A stretch of DNA of 18,155 bases from Oscillospiraceae bacterium (GTDB lineage Bacteria; Bacillota_A; Clostridia; Oscillospirales; JAAYXM01). Below the pieces are notes generated by a model. That model saw only the letters and a program-made list of their open reading frames with translations. It was not told the DNA's origin and ran no database searches. Shown piece by piece: positions 6,132 through 13,366 of this stretch. Numbering within the stretch: the stretch's first letter is position 1; each line of letters begins with the position of its first letter. Position numbers and translations under genes: made by a program. Location of the stretch: NCBI GenBank assembly GCA_017532355.1, contig JAFXJK010000046.1, positions 1 through 18,155 on the forward strand. The letters run 5' to 3'.

Positions 6132-6920
6132 TTAAAAATGAAACTTATCGTCCTCGGTAAGTCCGAGTGTGTCAATAGCCCGTTCAATCGTCGCGTACGC
6201 AGGCTCAAAAGCGTTCTGCGCGTGTGAGTCGCTTCCGACGTAGAATTTGCAGCCGCAGTCCTTTGCGATAAAGAACGGTCGCATAACCTTTTCAAATGCC
6301 TCATCGGAGCATTTCTTGAAGTTGAGCTCGATTCCGAGATTTTTCTCTTTTGCACCGCGGAAAAGCTCGTAGAAATCGCTGTCCGTAACGCCTGCGAGAA
6401 CCTCAAGATAAGGAGAGGGGGACTGATTTGCGATGAGGTGGGTGGTAAGGTGAGCAACTCCGACGCGCCCGAAGGGAAGATTGCTCTCAAGGAGCTTCTC
6501 AAAACGCTTTATGTAGAGCTTTGTGCGTTCGGGGACAGTGACCTCATTTCCGTACCAGAAGTGGAAATGGGTAGTCGAAACAATAATAAAGCCAAATTTG
6601 TCGCAATTGCTTTCGTGAATTCCGATGTTGAGCTTTTCGTCCACATCCGCTTCGCAACCGAAAAGGAACTCAACCTTATCGCTTTCGGGAAGCGGAAGAG
6701 CAGACTCGAGTGCTTCAAGGGAAGAGGAGTCATACTGCTTCCAGCAGAAACGCTCATCACCGCGGCTCAATCTGTCCCAGAAATGGTCAGTGAGAACAAT
6801 CTTTGAAAGTCCGCGCTCTTCGGCATATTTTAAAATATTCTTCGGCGTCTGTCCGGGGTCGTAGCAACACCCGGAGACGGTCGAATGTATGTGATAATCG
6901 TGGTCAATCGCAAATCGCAT
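6132..6920 (-). CDS. PHP-domain phosphoesterase (histidinol-phosphatase-like)
   Basis: The 262-residue protein shows the metal-binding series of the PHP family: HxH at residues 10-12 (DYHIHS), TDH at 44-46, E90 in GCEADVD, THFH at 117-120, H157/H161 in GVAHLTTH, and the final SDSH at 230-233. These residues bind a trinuclear metal centre that hydrolyses phosphate esters. Size and layout resemble HisK-type histidinol phosphatases and their many paralogues. With no histidine-biosynthesis genes nearby, the substrate is open, and a nucleotide or sugar phosphate is equally possible. AGGAGAT lies about 8 nt before the ATG, and a near-consensus promoter lies directly upstream. It converges with the fusion gene to its left and diverges from the germination operon. 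Confidence 0.88.
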   Translation of the reverse strand: MRFAIDHDYHIHSTVSGCCYDPGQTPKNILKYAEERGLSKIVLTDHFWDRLSRGDERFCWKQYDSSSLEALESALPLPESDKVEFLFGCEADVDEKLNIGIHESNCDKFGFIIVSTTHFHFWYGNEVTVPERTKLYIKRFEKLLESNLPFGRVGVAHLTTHLIANQSPSPYLEVLAGVTDSDFYELFRGAKEKNLGIELNFKKCSDEAFEKVMRPFFIAKDCGCKFYVGSDSHAQNAFEPAYATIERAIDTLGLTEDDKFHF

Positions 6921-6942
6921 TTAAAACATCTCCTAAAGAAAA

Positions 6943-6971
6943 ATTTTACCATAAATCGAAGTTTTTTTCAA
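6943..6971 (-). promoter_or_regulatory. Housekeeping promoter of the PHP gene
   Basis: On the minus strand TTGAAA (6971-6966), 17 bp, TAAAAT (6948-6943). The ATG at 6920 follows with a leader of about 17 nt that contains the ribosome binding site. Confidence 0.78.
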
Positions 6972-7024
6972 GATGCAGTTTTATCGTATGAATTCACTCG
7001 GCGAGACACCGTACCTTCTTTTTT

Positions 7025-7054
7025 GTATAGATTTCCTCTCGCGTGGAAAAACTA
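7025..7054 (+). promoter_or_regulatory. Forespore-type (sigma-F/sigma-G-like) promoter candidate of the germination operon
   Basis: GTATA at 7025-7029, 15 bp, then GGAAAAACTA at 7045-7054. The second box fits GGNRANANTW, the -10 consensus I recall for Bacillus sigma-F, which overlaps with sigma-G specificity. Germinant-receptor operons are forespore genes in Bacillus. One reservation: a start about 7 nt downstream would leave only about 10 nt before ATG 7070, which is very short. Confidence 0.38.
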
Positions 7055-7069
7055 ACCGCGGTGATTTAT

Positions 7070-8575
7070 ATGAAAAAGAAGATAAGCGATGCCGAGTTTC
7101 GGACGATGCTGTTCACGGGGAAGCTCGAGGACGACATCGCGATTATGAAAGACATTCTCGGCGACGACAATACGGTGATTTTTCGCCGCTTTGAGAATAT
7201 AAACGACAGCAGAATACGCGGTTGCGTAATTTTCACCGAAGTACTCGTAAACAACATAGTAATTGACCAGAACGTGGTAAAACCGCTTCTCACCTTTGAG
7301 CCTCGCGGCTTTTCACTCGGAGCAAACCTCGCAGGCAAACTTGCAAAGCGCGTTGTCAGTACGGACGAGGTAAAGACGAAGGACACGCCGTATGACGCCG
7401 TGAGTGCAATACTTATCGGCGATACGGTTGTGCTGATTGATACTTGCTGTGAATGCGTTGTAGCAAACTCGAAAAAGTATGCTATAAGGGGTATCGGCGT
7501 TCCCGAAACCGAGGACGCGGTCAACGGTCCGAAAGAGGGTTTTACGGAGCTCATCGTGACAAACGCCTCACTTCTCCGAAGAAAGGTCAAGAATCCGAAG
7601 CTCAAATTCCGCTTTTTTGAGATTGGAAAGGTCAGCCGAACGCGCGTCTGCCTATGCTATATCGAGGGACTCTGTGAGGAGAGGCTGCTTGATGAGATGA
7701 TAGAGCGGCTTTCGCGGTATCGGATAGATTCGATTCTTGACGTGAGCTATGTAGAGGAGCTTGTGTCCGACTCTCCCTCATCCCTCTTCGAAACAATGGG
7801 AAAGACCGAACGACCCGATGTCGTTGCGGCAAAGCTCTTTGAGGGAAGATTCGCACTTCTCGTTGACGGAACGCCGTTTGCGCTTACTGCGCCGTTTCTT
7901 TTTCTCGAAAATTTTCAGGCTAATGAGGATTATTACGAGAATTTCTACTTTGCGAGCTTTGTGCGAATTTTGCGTTTCTTTGCCTTTTTTGTTGCGGTCA
8001 GCCTGCCTGCAATTTACGTCGCGCTGATTTCATACCATAAGGAGATGTTGCCGAGAAAGCTCCTTGTGAGCATCGCCGCCTCGCGGTCAGGAGTGCCGTT
8101 TCCTGCGGCGGTGGAGATGTTCATTCTTCTGATCCTCTTTGACCTTTTGCGCGAGGCCGGGGTAAGGCTTCCGAAAGCCATCGGTGTAACGGTCAGCACG
8201 GTCGGCGCGATAGTGCTCGGGCAGAGCATAGTTTCGGCAAACATCGTCTCAACCGAGATGATAATCATCGTCGCGATATGCGAGATTGCGTCATTTCTCA
8301 CGCCAAAGCTTGAGAGCGTTACTGAGCTTTTGCGGCTTTCATTTCTCATTCTTGCCTCAACACTTGGGATATACGGCTACTCAATAGGCGTGGTCGCGCT
8401 TTGTGCGTATATTTCGTCTCTCTCCTCGTTTGGTGTTCAGTTTACGTCATATATCATTCCGCACACGTCACAGGGTGCGAAGGACAGCTATGTCCGTTCG
8501 CCGTGGCGGCGTATGATAACGCGACCGTACGCAATAGGTAAGAAAGACAAAGTTCGTTTAAAGCGGAGGTTTTAG
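7070..8575 (+). CDS. gerAA: Spore germinant receptor subunit A (GerA family)
   Basis: From ATG 7070 the protein has 501 residues, normal for GerAA. The N-terminal two thirds are soluble and carry family landmarks: SLGANLAGKLAKRVV, AILIGDTVVLID, GPKEGFTE at ~153-160 followed by TNASLLRR, and DGTPFAL at ~266-272 near the start of the membrane part. From ~294 several hydrophobic helices follow, with LPAIYVALISYHKEMLP and the REAGVRLPKAIG loop typical of the family. GerA proteins form nutrient receptors in the spore inner membrane with the B and C subunits encoded downstream. In-frame GTG codons at 7043 and 7061 exist, but 7043 has no ribosome binding site and lies beside the candidate -10 box. 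ATG 7070 has GGTGAT in front. The stop is 6 nt before the C-subunit gene. The germinant cannot be predicted. Confidence 0.93.
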   Translation: MKKKISDAEFRTMLFTGKLEDDIAIMKDILGDDNTVIFRRFENINDSRIRGCVIFTEVLVNNIVIDQNVVKPLLTFEPRGFSLGANLAGKLAKRVVSTDEVKTKDTPYDAVSAILIGDTVVLIDTCCECVVANSKKYAIRGIGVPETEDAVNGPKEGFTELIVTNASLLRRKVKNPKLKFRFFEIGKVSRTRVCLCYIEGLCEERLLDEMIERLSRYRIDSILDVSYVEELVSDSPSSLFETMGKTERPDVVAAKLFEGRFALLVDGTPFALTAPFLFLENFQANEDYYENFYFASFVRILRFFAFFVAVSLPAIYVALISYHKEMLPRKLLVSIAASRSGVPFPAAVEMFILLILFDLLREAGVRLPKAIGVTVSTVGAIVLGQSIVSANIVSTEMIIIVAICEIASFLTPKLESVTELLRLSFLILASTLGIYGYSIGVVALCAYISSLSSFGVQFTSYIIPHTSQGAKDSYVRSPWRRMITRPYAIGKKDKVRLKRRF

Positions 8576-8581
8576 AAGCGT

Positions 8582-9562
8582 ATGAAAAAGCTTTTTCTTC
8601 TGGCGCTTTTGTGCACGATTCTTCTTACGGGATGCCGAGATTATAACGAGCTCAATATGCAGGATATCGTAAGCCACGCAGGTGTGGATTATTCAGACGG
8701 CGAGGTTTCTGTATGTGTCGTTTGCGAAGGCGGAAAGGAAGAGAAACCGAAGGTTTTAAAAAGCTCCGGCAAGAGCTTTTTTGAGGCGGTGCGCAATTTT
8801 TCGGGAAGCTCTGATAAAAAGCTCTACTGGGGACATATACAGACAATCGTGTTTGGTGAAGAGGCGCTTCGGTTTGTGTTTGACGACACGCTTGACGCAA
8901 TTCTTCGGGCGCGTGACGTGTATCACGACGTTATCCCCGTTGCGGTAAAGGAAAATGCGGAAAGTGCTCTTACTGCCACGGCTGACAGCAGCTCGGGAAA
9001 CATTTTTGAGATTTTCGCAAACTCTGAAAACTCAAGGCGTTTTGAGGGTGTTCCCCTCTGGGAGCTTATGCGGGAGCGCGAGCTTTCCCACGTGTGCGTT
9101 ATCCCGACTGCAGAGAAGAGTGAGGATGGTTACATTATGTCGGGCGGTGCTGTGCTTTCGGAGAAGGGCGTTCTTGGCTACCTCTCGGAGGAGCAGTGCC
9201 TTTTTCGCTCTCTTCTTACAGATAAGTCGGCAGGAGGATATCTTCCCGTTATAGAATTGGAGAAAGACCGTGCTGTCTCCTTTGAGATTCTTGCAAATGA
9301 CGTCAAAATCAAACGAGAAGGAGAGCGAATCATAATAAATGAAAGCATTACGCTCTCGCCTGCCGAGGTGCGCGGCGATTTTGATGAGAAAGAGATGCGA
9401 GAGGTTGCGAGCGAGTATCTCGCGCGAGCTTATCGTGACTTTATCGCGACTTCAAAAGAGAAAGGTTTTGGGAACATTCTGAATATTCACGGAGCAGATG
9501 AGAATTCCGAAATTGAAGTTTCGGTCGATGTAAAAATAACAAGCGTAATGGGAGGTGCGTAG
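8582..9562 (+). CDS. gerAC: Spore germinant receptor lipoprotein subunit C, Ger(x)C family
   Basis: The protein of 326 residues begins with a lipoprotein signal peptide: MKKLF, a hydrophobic stretch and the lipobox LTGC with acceptor C18. The start of the mature protein, CRDYNELNMQDIV, matches the family pattern GCWDxxELN. The middle is diverged. The last ~70 residues (EYLARAYRDFIATSKEKGFG and following) match the conserved C-terminal Ger(x)C domain. Most family members I know have roughly 370-400 residues, so this one is somewhat short. GGAGGT lies 12 nt before ATG. The TAG stop is 1 nt from the next start, so translation is probably coupled. It should sit on the outer face of the spore inner membrane with the A and B subunits. 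Confidence 0.9.
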   Translation: MKKLFLLALLCTILLTGCRDYNELNMQDIVSHAGVDYSDGEVSVCVVCEGGKEEKPKVLKSSGKSFFEAVRNFSGSSDKKLYWGHIQTIVFGEEALRFVFDDTLDAILRARDVYHDVIPVAVKENAESALTATADSSSGNIFEIFANSENSRRFEGVPLWELMRERELSHVCVIPTAEKSEDGYIMSGGAVLSEKGVLGYLSEEQCLFRSLLTDKSAGGYLPVIELEKDRAVSFEILANDVKIKREGERIIINESITLSPAEVRGDFDEKEMREVASEYLARAYRDFIATSKEKGFGNILNIHGADENSEIEVSVDVKITSVMGGA

Positions 9563-9563
9563 T

Positions 9564-9758
9564 ATGGCAGTCGGGCTTGTCCTGATATATGCAGCACTCC
9601 TCATCCCGGGGACTTTCCGGCGTGAGAGGAGAGAACGTGTGGTTTATATAGTTCTGTCATCACTCGCGCTGATTTCCGCCATAGTTGCAGGAAGCATTCT
9701 TCGAACGGATCACGTCGGGGCTTCTCTTTCGGGAATGGTTTCCATATTTATGAGGTAG
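9564..9758 (+). CDS. Small two-helix membrane protein in the germination operon, possible D subunit
   Basis: The 64-residue product starts MAVGLVLIYAALLIPGTFRR. A first hydrophobic helix (~2-17) is followed by a basic loop (FRRERRERV), a second helix (~27-46) and a short tail. GGGAGG at 9550-9555 is 8 nt before ATG 9564. An in-frame GTG at 9555 overlaps that ribosome binding site and is disfavoured. It lies 1 nt after gerAC and 3 nt before gerAB, so it is an integral part of the operon. Small two-helix D proteins that modulate receptor function are known from some Bacillus ger operons; the analogy rests on size, topology and position, not on visible sequence identity. Confidence 0.75.
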   Translation: MAVGLVLIYAALLIPGTFRRERRERVVYIVLSSLALISAIVAGSILRTDHVGASLSGMVSIFMR

Positions 9759-9761
9759 GGT

Positions 9762-10832
9762 ATGAAGGATAAAACAATTTCAAACGGAGCAGGGGCTTTT
9801 CTTGTCGCGCTTATCATTATGACGAACTCATACGCCGTGCTTCCTGCAAGTTATGCAGGGCGCGGAATATGGCTTGCCGACATCTTAGCGCTTATTCTTG
9901 CGCTTATCCTTGCGTATCTATTCGCGTCCTCGTGTGATAAACTTTCTGACGAGCCGTTTTACGGCGTGATGCGTCACTCTGTCGGAAAGTGGGGTGCGGC
10001 TGTTCTTGGCGGAGTGCTTCTCATTATCACTCTTCTCACGACGGCTGTATCACTCACCGTTTTTTCGAGGTTCGTTCAGATAACGGCACTTCCGCGTACA
10101 CCGCAGATAATCATACCTCTTATTATAATTATAATTGCCGCACTTTCTCTGTCGGGGGAGCTGACTTCCTCGGGCGGCGCTGCAACGCTTCTCTTCTGGT
10201 TTTCTGCGTTTGTATTTATCCTTTTCGTGTTGACCGGCATCGGAAAGGTCGAGCCACGCCTGCTTTTTTTGCAGAGGGAGAGTTTTTCGGAAGTCTTCAA
10301 GGGTGCAGGTGAGGTTTTCTTAAACCGCTTTGGTGTTCTTCCTGCGCTTGTGGCGGTTTATACGAGGATGTCGGGAAAAGGAACACGCAAAAAATATTTT
10401 CTCTCATCAATTGCAGGCTCGGGAGTTGCAATAGCGATTCTCTCTGCAATAACTGTTGCAACGCTCGGAGAAAAAGTCTCGGGAACGGACTTTTACCCCG
10501 TATATTCGGCAATGTCCATTCACTCCATCGGCGGTTTTATTCAGCACACCGAGATTTTTGCCTGCATCGCGATGACGGTGTCGCTGTTTTTTAAATGCGC
10601 TGTGAGCCTTATGTTCTCGGAGGATATGATGAACGGAATGTTCGCTCTCGAGCGAAAGTCGGGTACTGCGCTTCCTCTCGCGCTCATCGTGGCATCGTCA
10701 ACACAGCTTATCTACACAAGTATTTCCTCGCTCCGAGGACTTCTTGAGTGGAAAAGCGGCGCGATCGTGATGCTTCTCATTAACATAGCAATTCCTGTAT
10801 TGCTTTTTGCGAAAAGTAAAAAAACAAACTGA
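9762..10832 (+). CDS. gerAB: Spore germinant receptor subunit B, GerAB-type permease
   Basis: The 356-residue protein is hydrophobic throughout, with about ten predicted transmembrane helices, and belongs by pattern to the spore permease branch of the APC transporter superfamily. Landmarks are the first helix ending in YAVLPASYAGRGIWLADILA, a helix ending in FVQITALPRTPQIII (the LPxTP turn is typical), and the loop GEVFLNRFGVLPALVAVYTRMS. The N-terminal sequence is more diverged than usual. In known receptors the B subunit binds the nutrient in a central pocket. ATG 9762 follows GAGG/AGGG sequence that overlaps the stop of the small gene. I see no clear terminator behind it, so some transcripts may run into the cysteine-rich protein gene. 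Confidence 0.87.
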   Translation: MKDKTISNGAGAFLVALIIMTNSYAVLPASYAGRGIWLADILALILALILAYLFASSCDKLSDEPFYGVMRHSVGKWGAAVLGGVLLIITLLTTAVSLTVFSRFVQITALPRTPQIIIPLIIIIIAALSLSGELTSSGGAATLLFWFSAFVFILFVLTGIGKVEPRLLFLQRESFSEVFKGAGEVFLNRFGVLPALVAVYTRMSGKGTRKKYFLSSIAGSGVAIAILSAITVATLGEKVSGTDFYPVYSAMSIHSIGGFIQHTEIFACIAMTVSLFFKCAVSLMFSEDMMNGMFALERKSGTALPLALIVASSTQLIYTSISSLRGLLEWKSGAIVMLLINIAIPVLLFAKSKKTN

Positions 10833-10838
10833 TTTTGC

Positions 10839-10865
10839 ACCGAAATAAACCTTCCGCATAATATG
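10839..10865 (+). promoter_or_regulatory. Mother-cell (sigma-K-like) promoter candidate of the cysteine-rich protein gene
   Basis: AC at 10839-10840, 16 bp, then GCATAATATG (10856-10865). This fits AC-N16-CATAnnnTA except that the last base is G instead of A. The position gives a leader of roughly 35 nt with a strong ribosome binding site. Confidence 0.42.
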
Positions 10866-10908
10866 TAGTGAAGGAAACTTCAAAACATCATTACGGGAGG
10901 TATAGTAA

Positions 10909-11754
10909 ATGCCTGATAAGGTATTGCCCGGCCCGATTCACGGAAACTCTCCGTGCGTAAAAGAGGCTGTGTGTATCCATACAAAAAGAATTTATGATTC
11001 GTGCAGAGACAAGGAATGTATTGAGAATATAAGAGTATATCCGACTCGCTGTTCTCAGGAGATTTTAGACTGTGCAACGAGCGTAAAAACACGGAGTGCG
11101 GAGCTCCTCTGGACGAACATAGACGTGCAGGAGGTCACATTCAACAGAGGTTTTTACTCCGTTGATATCAAGTTCTTCTATAAGATAATCGCTGAGGTAT
11201 GCTCCTGCTCGGGAAAGAGCCAGAAGATATCAGGTCTTGCAGTTTATGACAAGCGAGTTATCCTCTTCGGCTCTGAGGGTGACGTAAAGATCTTCAATTC
11301 TCGCCTTTCTCCCTGCTCAAAGTGTGCAAGCAATATGCCGCAGGCGTTTGTCGAGGCGGTTGACCCGATTTTCCTCGGTGCTGAAATTTGCGAGGCAAAA
11401 CGCGTCTGCCGCGACCCTGAGTGCGACTGCGACTGTGACGAGCTCTGTGATATTCCGCAGTGCGTCCGCGATATCTTCGAGGATGAGCTTGTTGCAAACG
11501 GCGGTTGCAAGAATCTCCTCGTTACCCTCGGTCAGTTCTCAATTGTCCGTCTTGAGCGCGATTCGCAGCTCCTCATCCCGGCATACGACTTCTGTATGCC
11601 TGAAAAAGAGTGCGTAGGCTCAAGCGAGGACAGACCCTGCGACCTCTTCCGCAAAATCAAGTTCCCCGTAAACGAATTCTTTCCCCCGTCAGCCTGCGAA
11701 GTTGATACTTCGGCGTCGTGCGAAAAGCCACCGCGCGGCTGCTGCGGAAAGTAA
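10909..11754 (+). CDS. Cysteine-rich conserved clostridial protein, probable spore-layer or sporulation protein
   Basis: The 281 residues include 25 cysteines (about 9%), at C16, C22, C32, C37, C48, C55, C98, C100, C136, C139, C161, C167, C172, C174, C176, C180, C185, C200, C229, C235, C244, C263, C271, C278 and C279, with a dense cluster ECDCDCDELC at 171-180. No signal peptide or membrane helix is visible. The N-terminal block EAVCIHTKRIYDSCRDKEC, then RSAELLW, VTFNRGFYSVDIKFFYKI and DKRVILFGSEGDVKIF, matches a protein I recall as widespread but functionally unnamed in spore-forming Clostridia. Inference: the cysteines form disulfides or metal sites in a spore coat or exosporium layer. The adjacent germination operon, the sigma-K-like promoter and the strong GGGAGG at 10895-10900 (8 nt from ATG) agree. 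The 3' end converges with spoVB. Confidence 0.72.
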   Translation: MPDKVLPGPIHGNSPCVKEAVCIHTKRIYDSCRDKECIENIRVYPTRCSQEILDCATSVKTRSAELLWTNIDVQEVTFNRGFYSVDIKFFYKIIAEVCSCSGKSQKISGLAVYDKRVILFGSEGDVKIFNSRLSPCSKCASNMPQAFVEAVDPIFLGAEICEAKRVCRDPECDCDCDELCDIPQCVRDIFEDELVANGGCKNLLVTLGQFSIVRLERDSQLLIPAYDFCMPEKECVGSSEDRPCDLFRKIKFPVNEFFPPSACEVDTSASCEKPPRGCCGK

Positions 11755-11759
11755 AATCT

Positions 11760-13283
11760 CTAACGCTCATTCTTCGGAATGAGCGTTTTTATGTACCGTA
11801 TCGGATTTGTGCCGAGCGCCGTGAGGGCGATGACGTATGCGATGAGTCCGATTGTTGCAGAGACGAGGATGGATGCAGAATACGTGTAAATGATTTTTGT
11901 AAGAAGTGCCGAAAGAACGGATGCAAGAAGCGGTGAGAGAAACCAGTTTGAAAAGCGTGGAGAGAGCGAAAGTGTGCGGCAAAGACAGAGAAACTGCAAG
12001 ACAGCCGTGATGGCGTTTGAAACAACTGCACCGATTGCGAAAGCGCGAAGCCCGATTCCTTCGATGCCGACTGCCCAGGTGAAGAAAAGCTGGATGATGC
12101 CGCCAAGGATTATGTATATTGCAGACTGCTTCTGTTTGCCGATGGCGTTGAGAAGTGCGCCGAACGAGATTTCGTAGTAGGAGATAAGCGTCGCAATACA
12201 CAGCGGAAAAATAAGCGAGCTTGCGCTGCTGTGAGAAAAAAGAAGCTCTCCGAGCGGTGACGCAAGCGGAAGCATAATTGCCATAAGAGGCATCGAGAAA
12301 ATTCCCGTTGCGTGGACGGTCTTTGCCGCCTTGCGACGCATATCGGAAAAATCTGCCCTTGCCTTAGATGAGCTCATACGCGGAACCATAACCGATGTAA
12401 GAGAGGCGATAAACGCAATCGGGAAAGAAAGAAGCGGCATCGTCATACCGAACACGATTCCGAAGCTTTCTGTTGCGGCGGCACGTGTGAGTCCTGAGGC
12501 ACAGAGCCTTTTGGGGATAAGGGAAGAATTGAGGAGTGAGAGAAGGTTGTTTATGCTCTGTGAGGCGGAGATCGGAACAGCGACGGAGAGAAGCTCACGT
12601 GCCTTCGGCGGTAAGGTTTCTCGTCGGGCAGGACGTCTTTTTTCAAAACGGAAGAAGAGATGGAGAAGAAAAGAACTCGAAAGCTCGCTTATGACCATTC
12701 CAAGAACTATGAGAAGGGCAGAAAGTGCAGGGTCAGAAGAGCCGAATGTAAAGAGAAGAGCGGCTACGGCAAAAAAGCGAATACCCTGCTCGGAGAGCTC
12801 GCTCGTTATCTGCGGAGCGACGCGACCGACCCCGTAGAAGTAGTTTTTTAAGATATTCTCAGAACCTGTAAGGAAGAGGCAAATGAAGAGAAACGGGAGA
12901 GCAAGAGACGTTCTGACATCGCCGAGAAGCGTGCGGCAGACAAAGCGTCTCCCGATGAAAGTGAGAACAGAAATGATGAGAAGGGAAAGGGTAAAAAGTC
13001 TGAAAGCGCGCGTTGCACACTTCCGTGCACCGGGAAAATCCCCGACACCGTGCCGCGCGGCAGACAGCCTCGAGACGGCGACGGTGAGCCCCGTAAGAGT
13101 AAGAGAAGAAATAAAGGAGTAAAAAGGCATTATGAGCTGATAAATCCCCATACCCTCGGGGCCTGTCATACGGCTTAAGAATATGCGGTATGCAAAGCCT
13201 AAAAACTGCAGAAGAATATTTGAAACCGTGAGGGAGACAAGATTGCGGAAAACTGACTCACGGCTGATATGTTTAAGAAACAA
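11760..13283 (-). CDS. spoVB: Stage V sporulation protein B-like lipid flippase (MOP superfamily)
   Basis: The 507-residue protein should have about 14 transmembrane helices. The start, FRNLVSLTVSNILLQFLGFAYRIFL followed by SRMTGPEGMGIYQLIMPFYS, is characteristic of the SpoVB/YtgP/MurJ-like polysaccharide flippases, as are FGMTMPLLSFP with MVPRMSSS and the late GALLNAIGKQK loop. In Bacillus SpoVB is needed for spore cortex peptidoglycan synthesis in the mother cell, probably for lipid-linked precursor flipping. The setting beside sporulation genes favours SpoVB over a general paralogue. The start is TTG at 13283-13281: GGAGG (13297-13293) is 9 nt upstream and no better ATG precedes the first conserved block. 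That ribosome binding site lies in one arm of a perfect 36-bp palindrome. The last codons are part of a terminator for the convergent gene. Confidence 0.82.
   Translation of the reverse strand: MFLKHISRESVFRNLVSLTVSNILLQFLGFAYRIFLSRMTGPEGMGIYQLIMPFYSFISSLTLTGLTVAVSRLSAARHGVGDFPGARKCATRAFRLFTLSLLIISVLTFIGRRFVCRTLLGDVRTSLALPFLFICLFLTGSENILKNYFYGVGRVAPQITSELSEQGIRFFAVAALLFTFGSSDPALSALLIVLGMVISELSSSFLLHLFFRFEKRRPARRETLPPKARELLSVAVPISASQSINNLLSLLNSSLIPKRLCASGLTRAAATESFGIVFGMTMPLLSFPIAFIASLTSVMVPRMSSSKARADFSDMRRKAAKTVHATGIFSMPLMAIMLPLASPLGELLFSHSSASSLIFPLCIATLISYYEISFGALLNAIGKQKQSAIYIILGGIIQLFFTWAVGIEGIGLRAFAIGAVVSNAITAVLQFLCLCRTLSLSPRFSNWFLSPLLASVLSALLTKIIYTYSASILVSATIGLIAYVIALTALGTNPIRYIKTLIPKNER
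11762..11790 (+). terminator. Terminator of the cysteine-rich gene, located in the 3' end of spoVB
   Basis: Arms AACGCTCATTC (11762-11772) and GAATGAGCGTT (11777-11787), 11 bp with a TTCG loop, are followed by TTT. On the other strand the same bases encode the final residues of the flippase, including KNER and the stop. Confidence 0.85.
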
Positions 13284-13284
13284 G

Positions 13285-13323
13285 AAAACACACCTCCGTC
13301 ATAAGCTTATGACGGAGGTGTGT
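13285..13323 (-). terminator. 36-bp perfect palindrome: terminator-like hairpin that contains the spoVB ribosome binding site
   Basis: Arms 13288-13305 and 13306-13323 are exact reverse complements (18 bp each, centre AAGCTT). On the minus strand the hairpin is followed by TTTT (counted from 13288 to 13285), so it can end transcripts of the substrate-binding lipoprotein gene. Its 3' arm includes GGAGG of spoVB, which would be paired in any read-through RNA. Confidence 0.65.
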
Positions 13324-13333
13324 CGGTATATTC
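13302..13333 (-). promoter_or_regulatory. Possible mother-cell (sigma-E/K-like) promoter of spoVB
   Basis: On the minus strand GAATATA (13333-13327), 15 bp, then CATAAGCTTA (13311-13302), which shares CATA and the later T with sigma-E and sigma-K -10 boxes. A start just downstream would leave only one arm of the palindrome in the mRNA and free the ribosome binding site. The match is short and speculative. Confidence 0.25.
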
Positions 13334-13366
13334 TGTTATGTGAAAATCACGATAAAAAAGTTTTCT

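Noticed and set aside
10850..10873. CCTTC/GAAGG inverted repeat as terminator of the ger operon
   Set aside because: Only a 5-bp stem with a long loop and no T-run; the space is better explained by a promoter for the next gene.
12331..12837. 168-codon plus-strand open frame opposite spoVB
   Set aside because: Arg/Lys/Ser/Glu-rich composition typical of the complement of membrane-protein codons; no conserved pattern.
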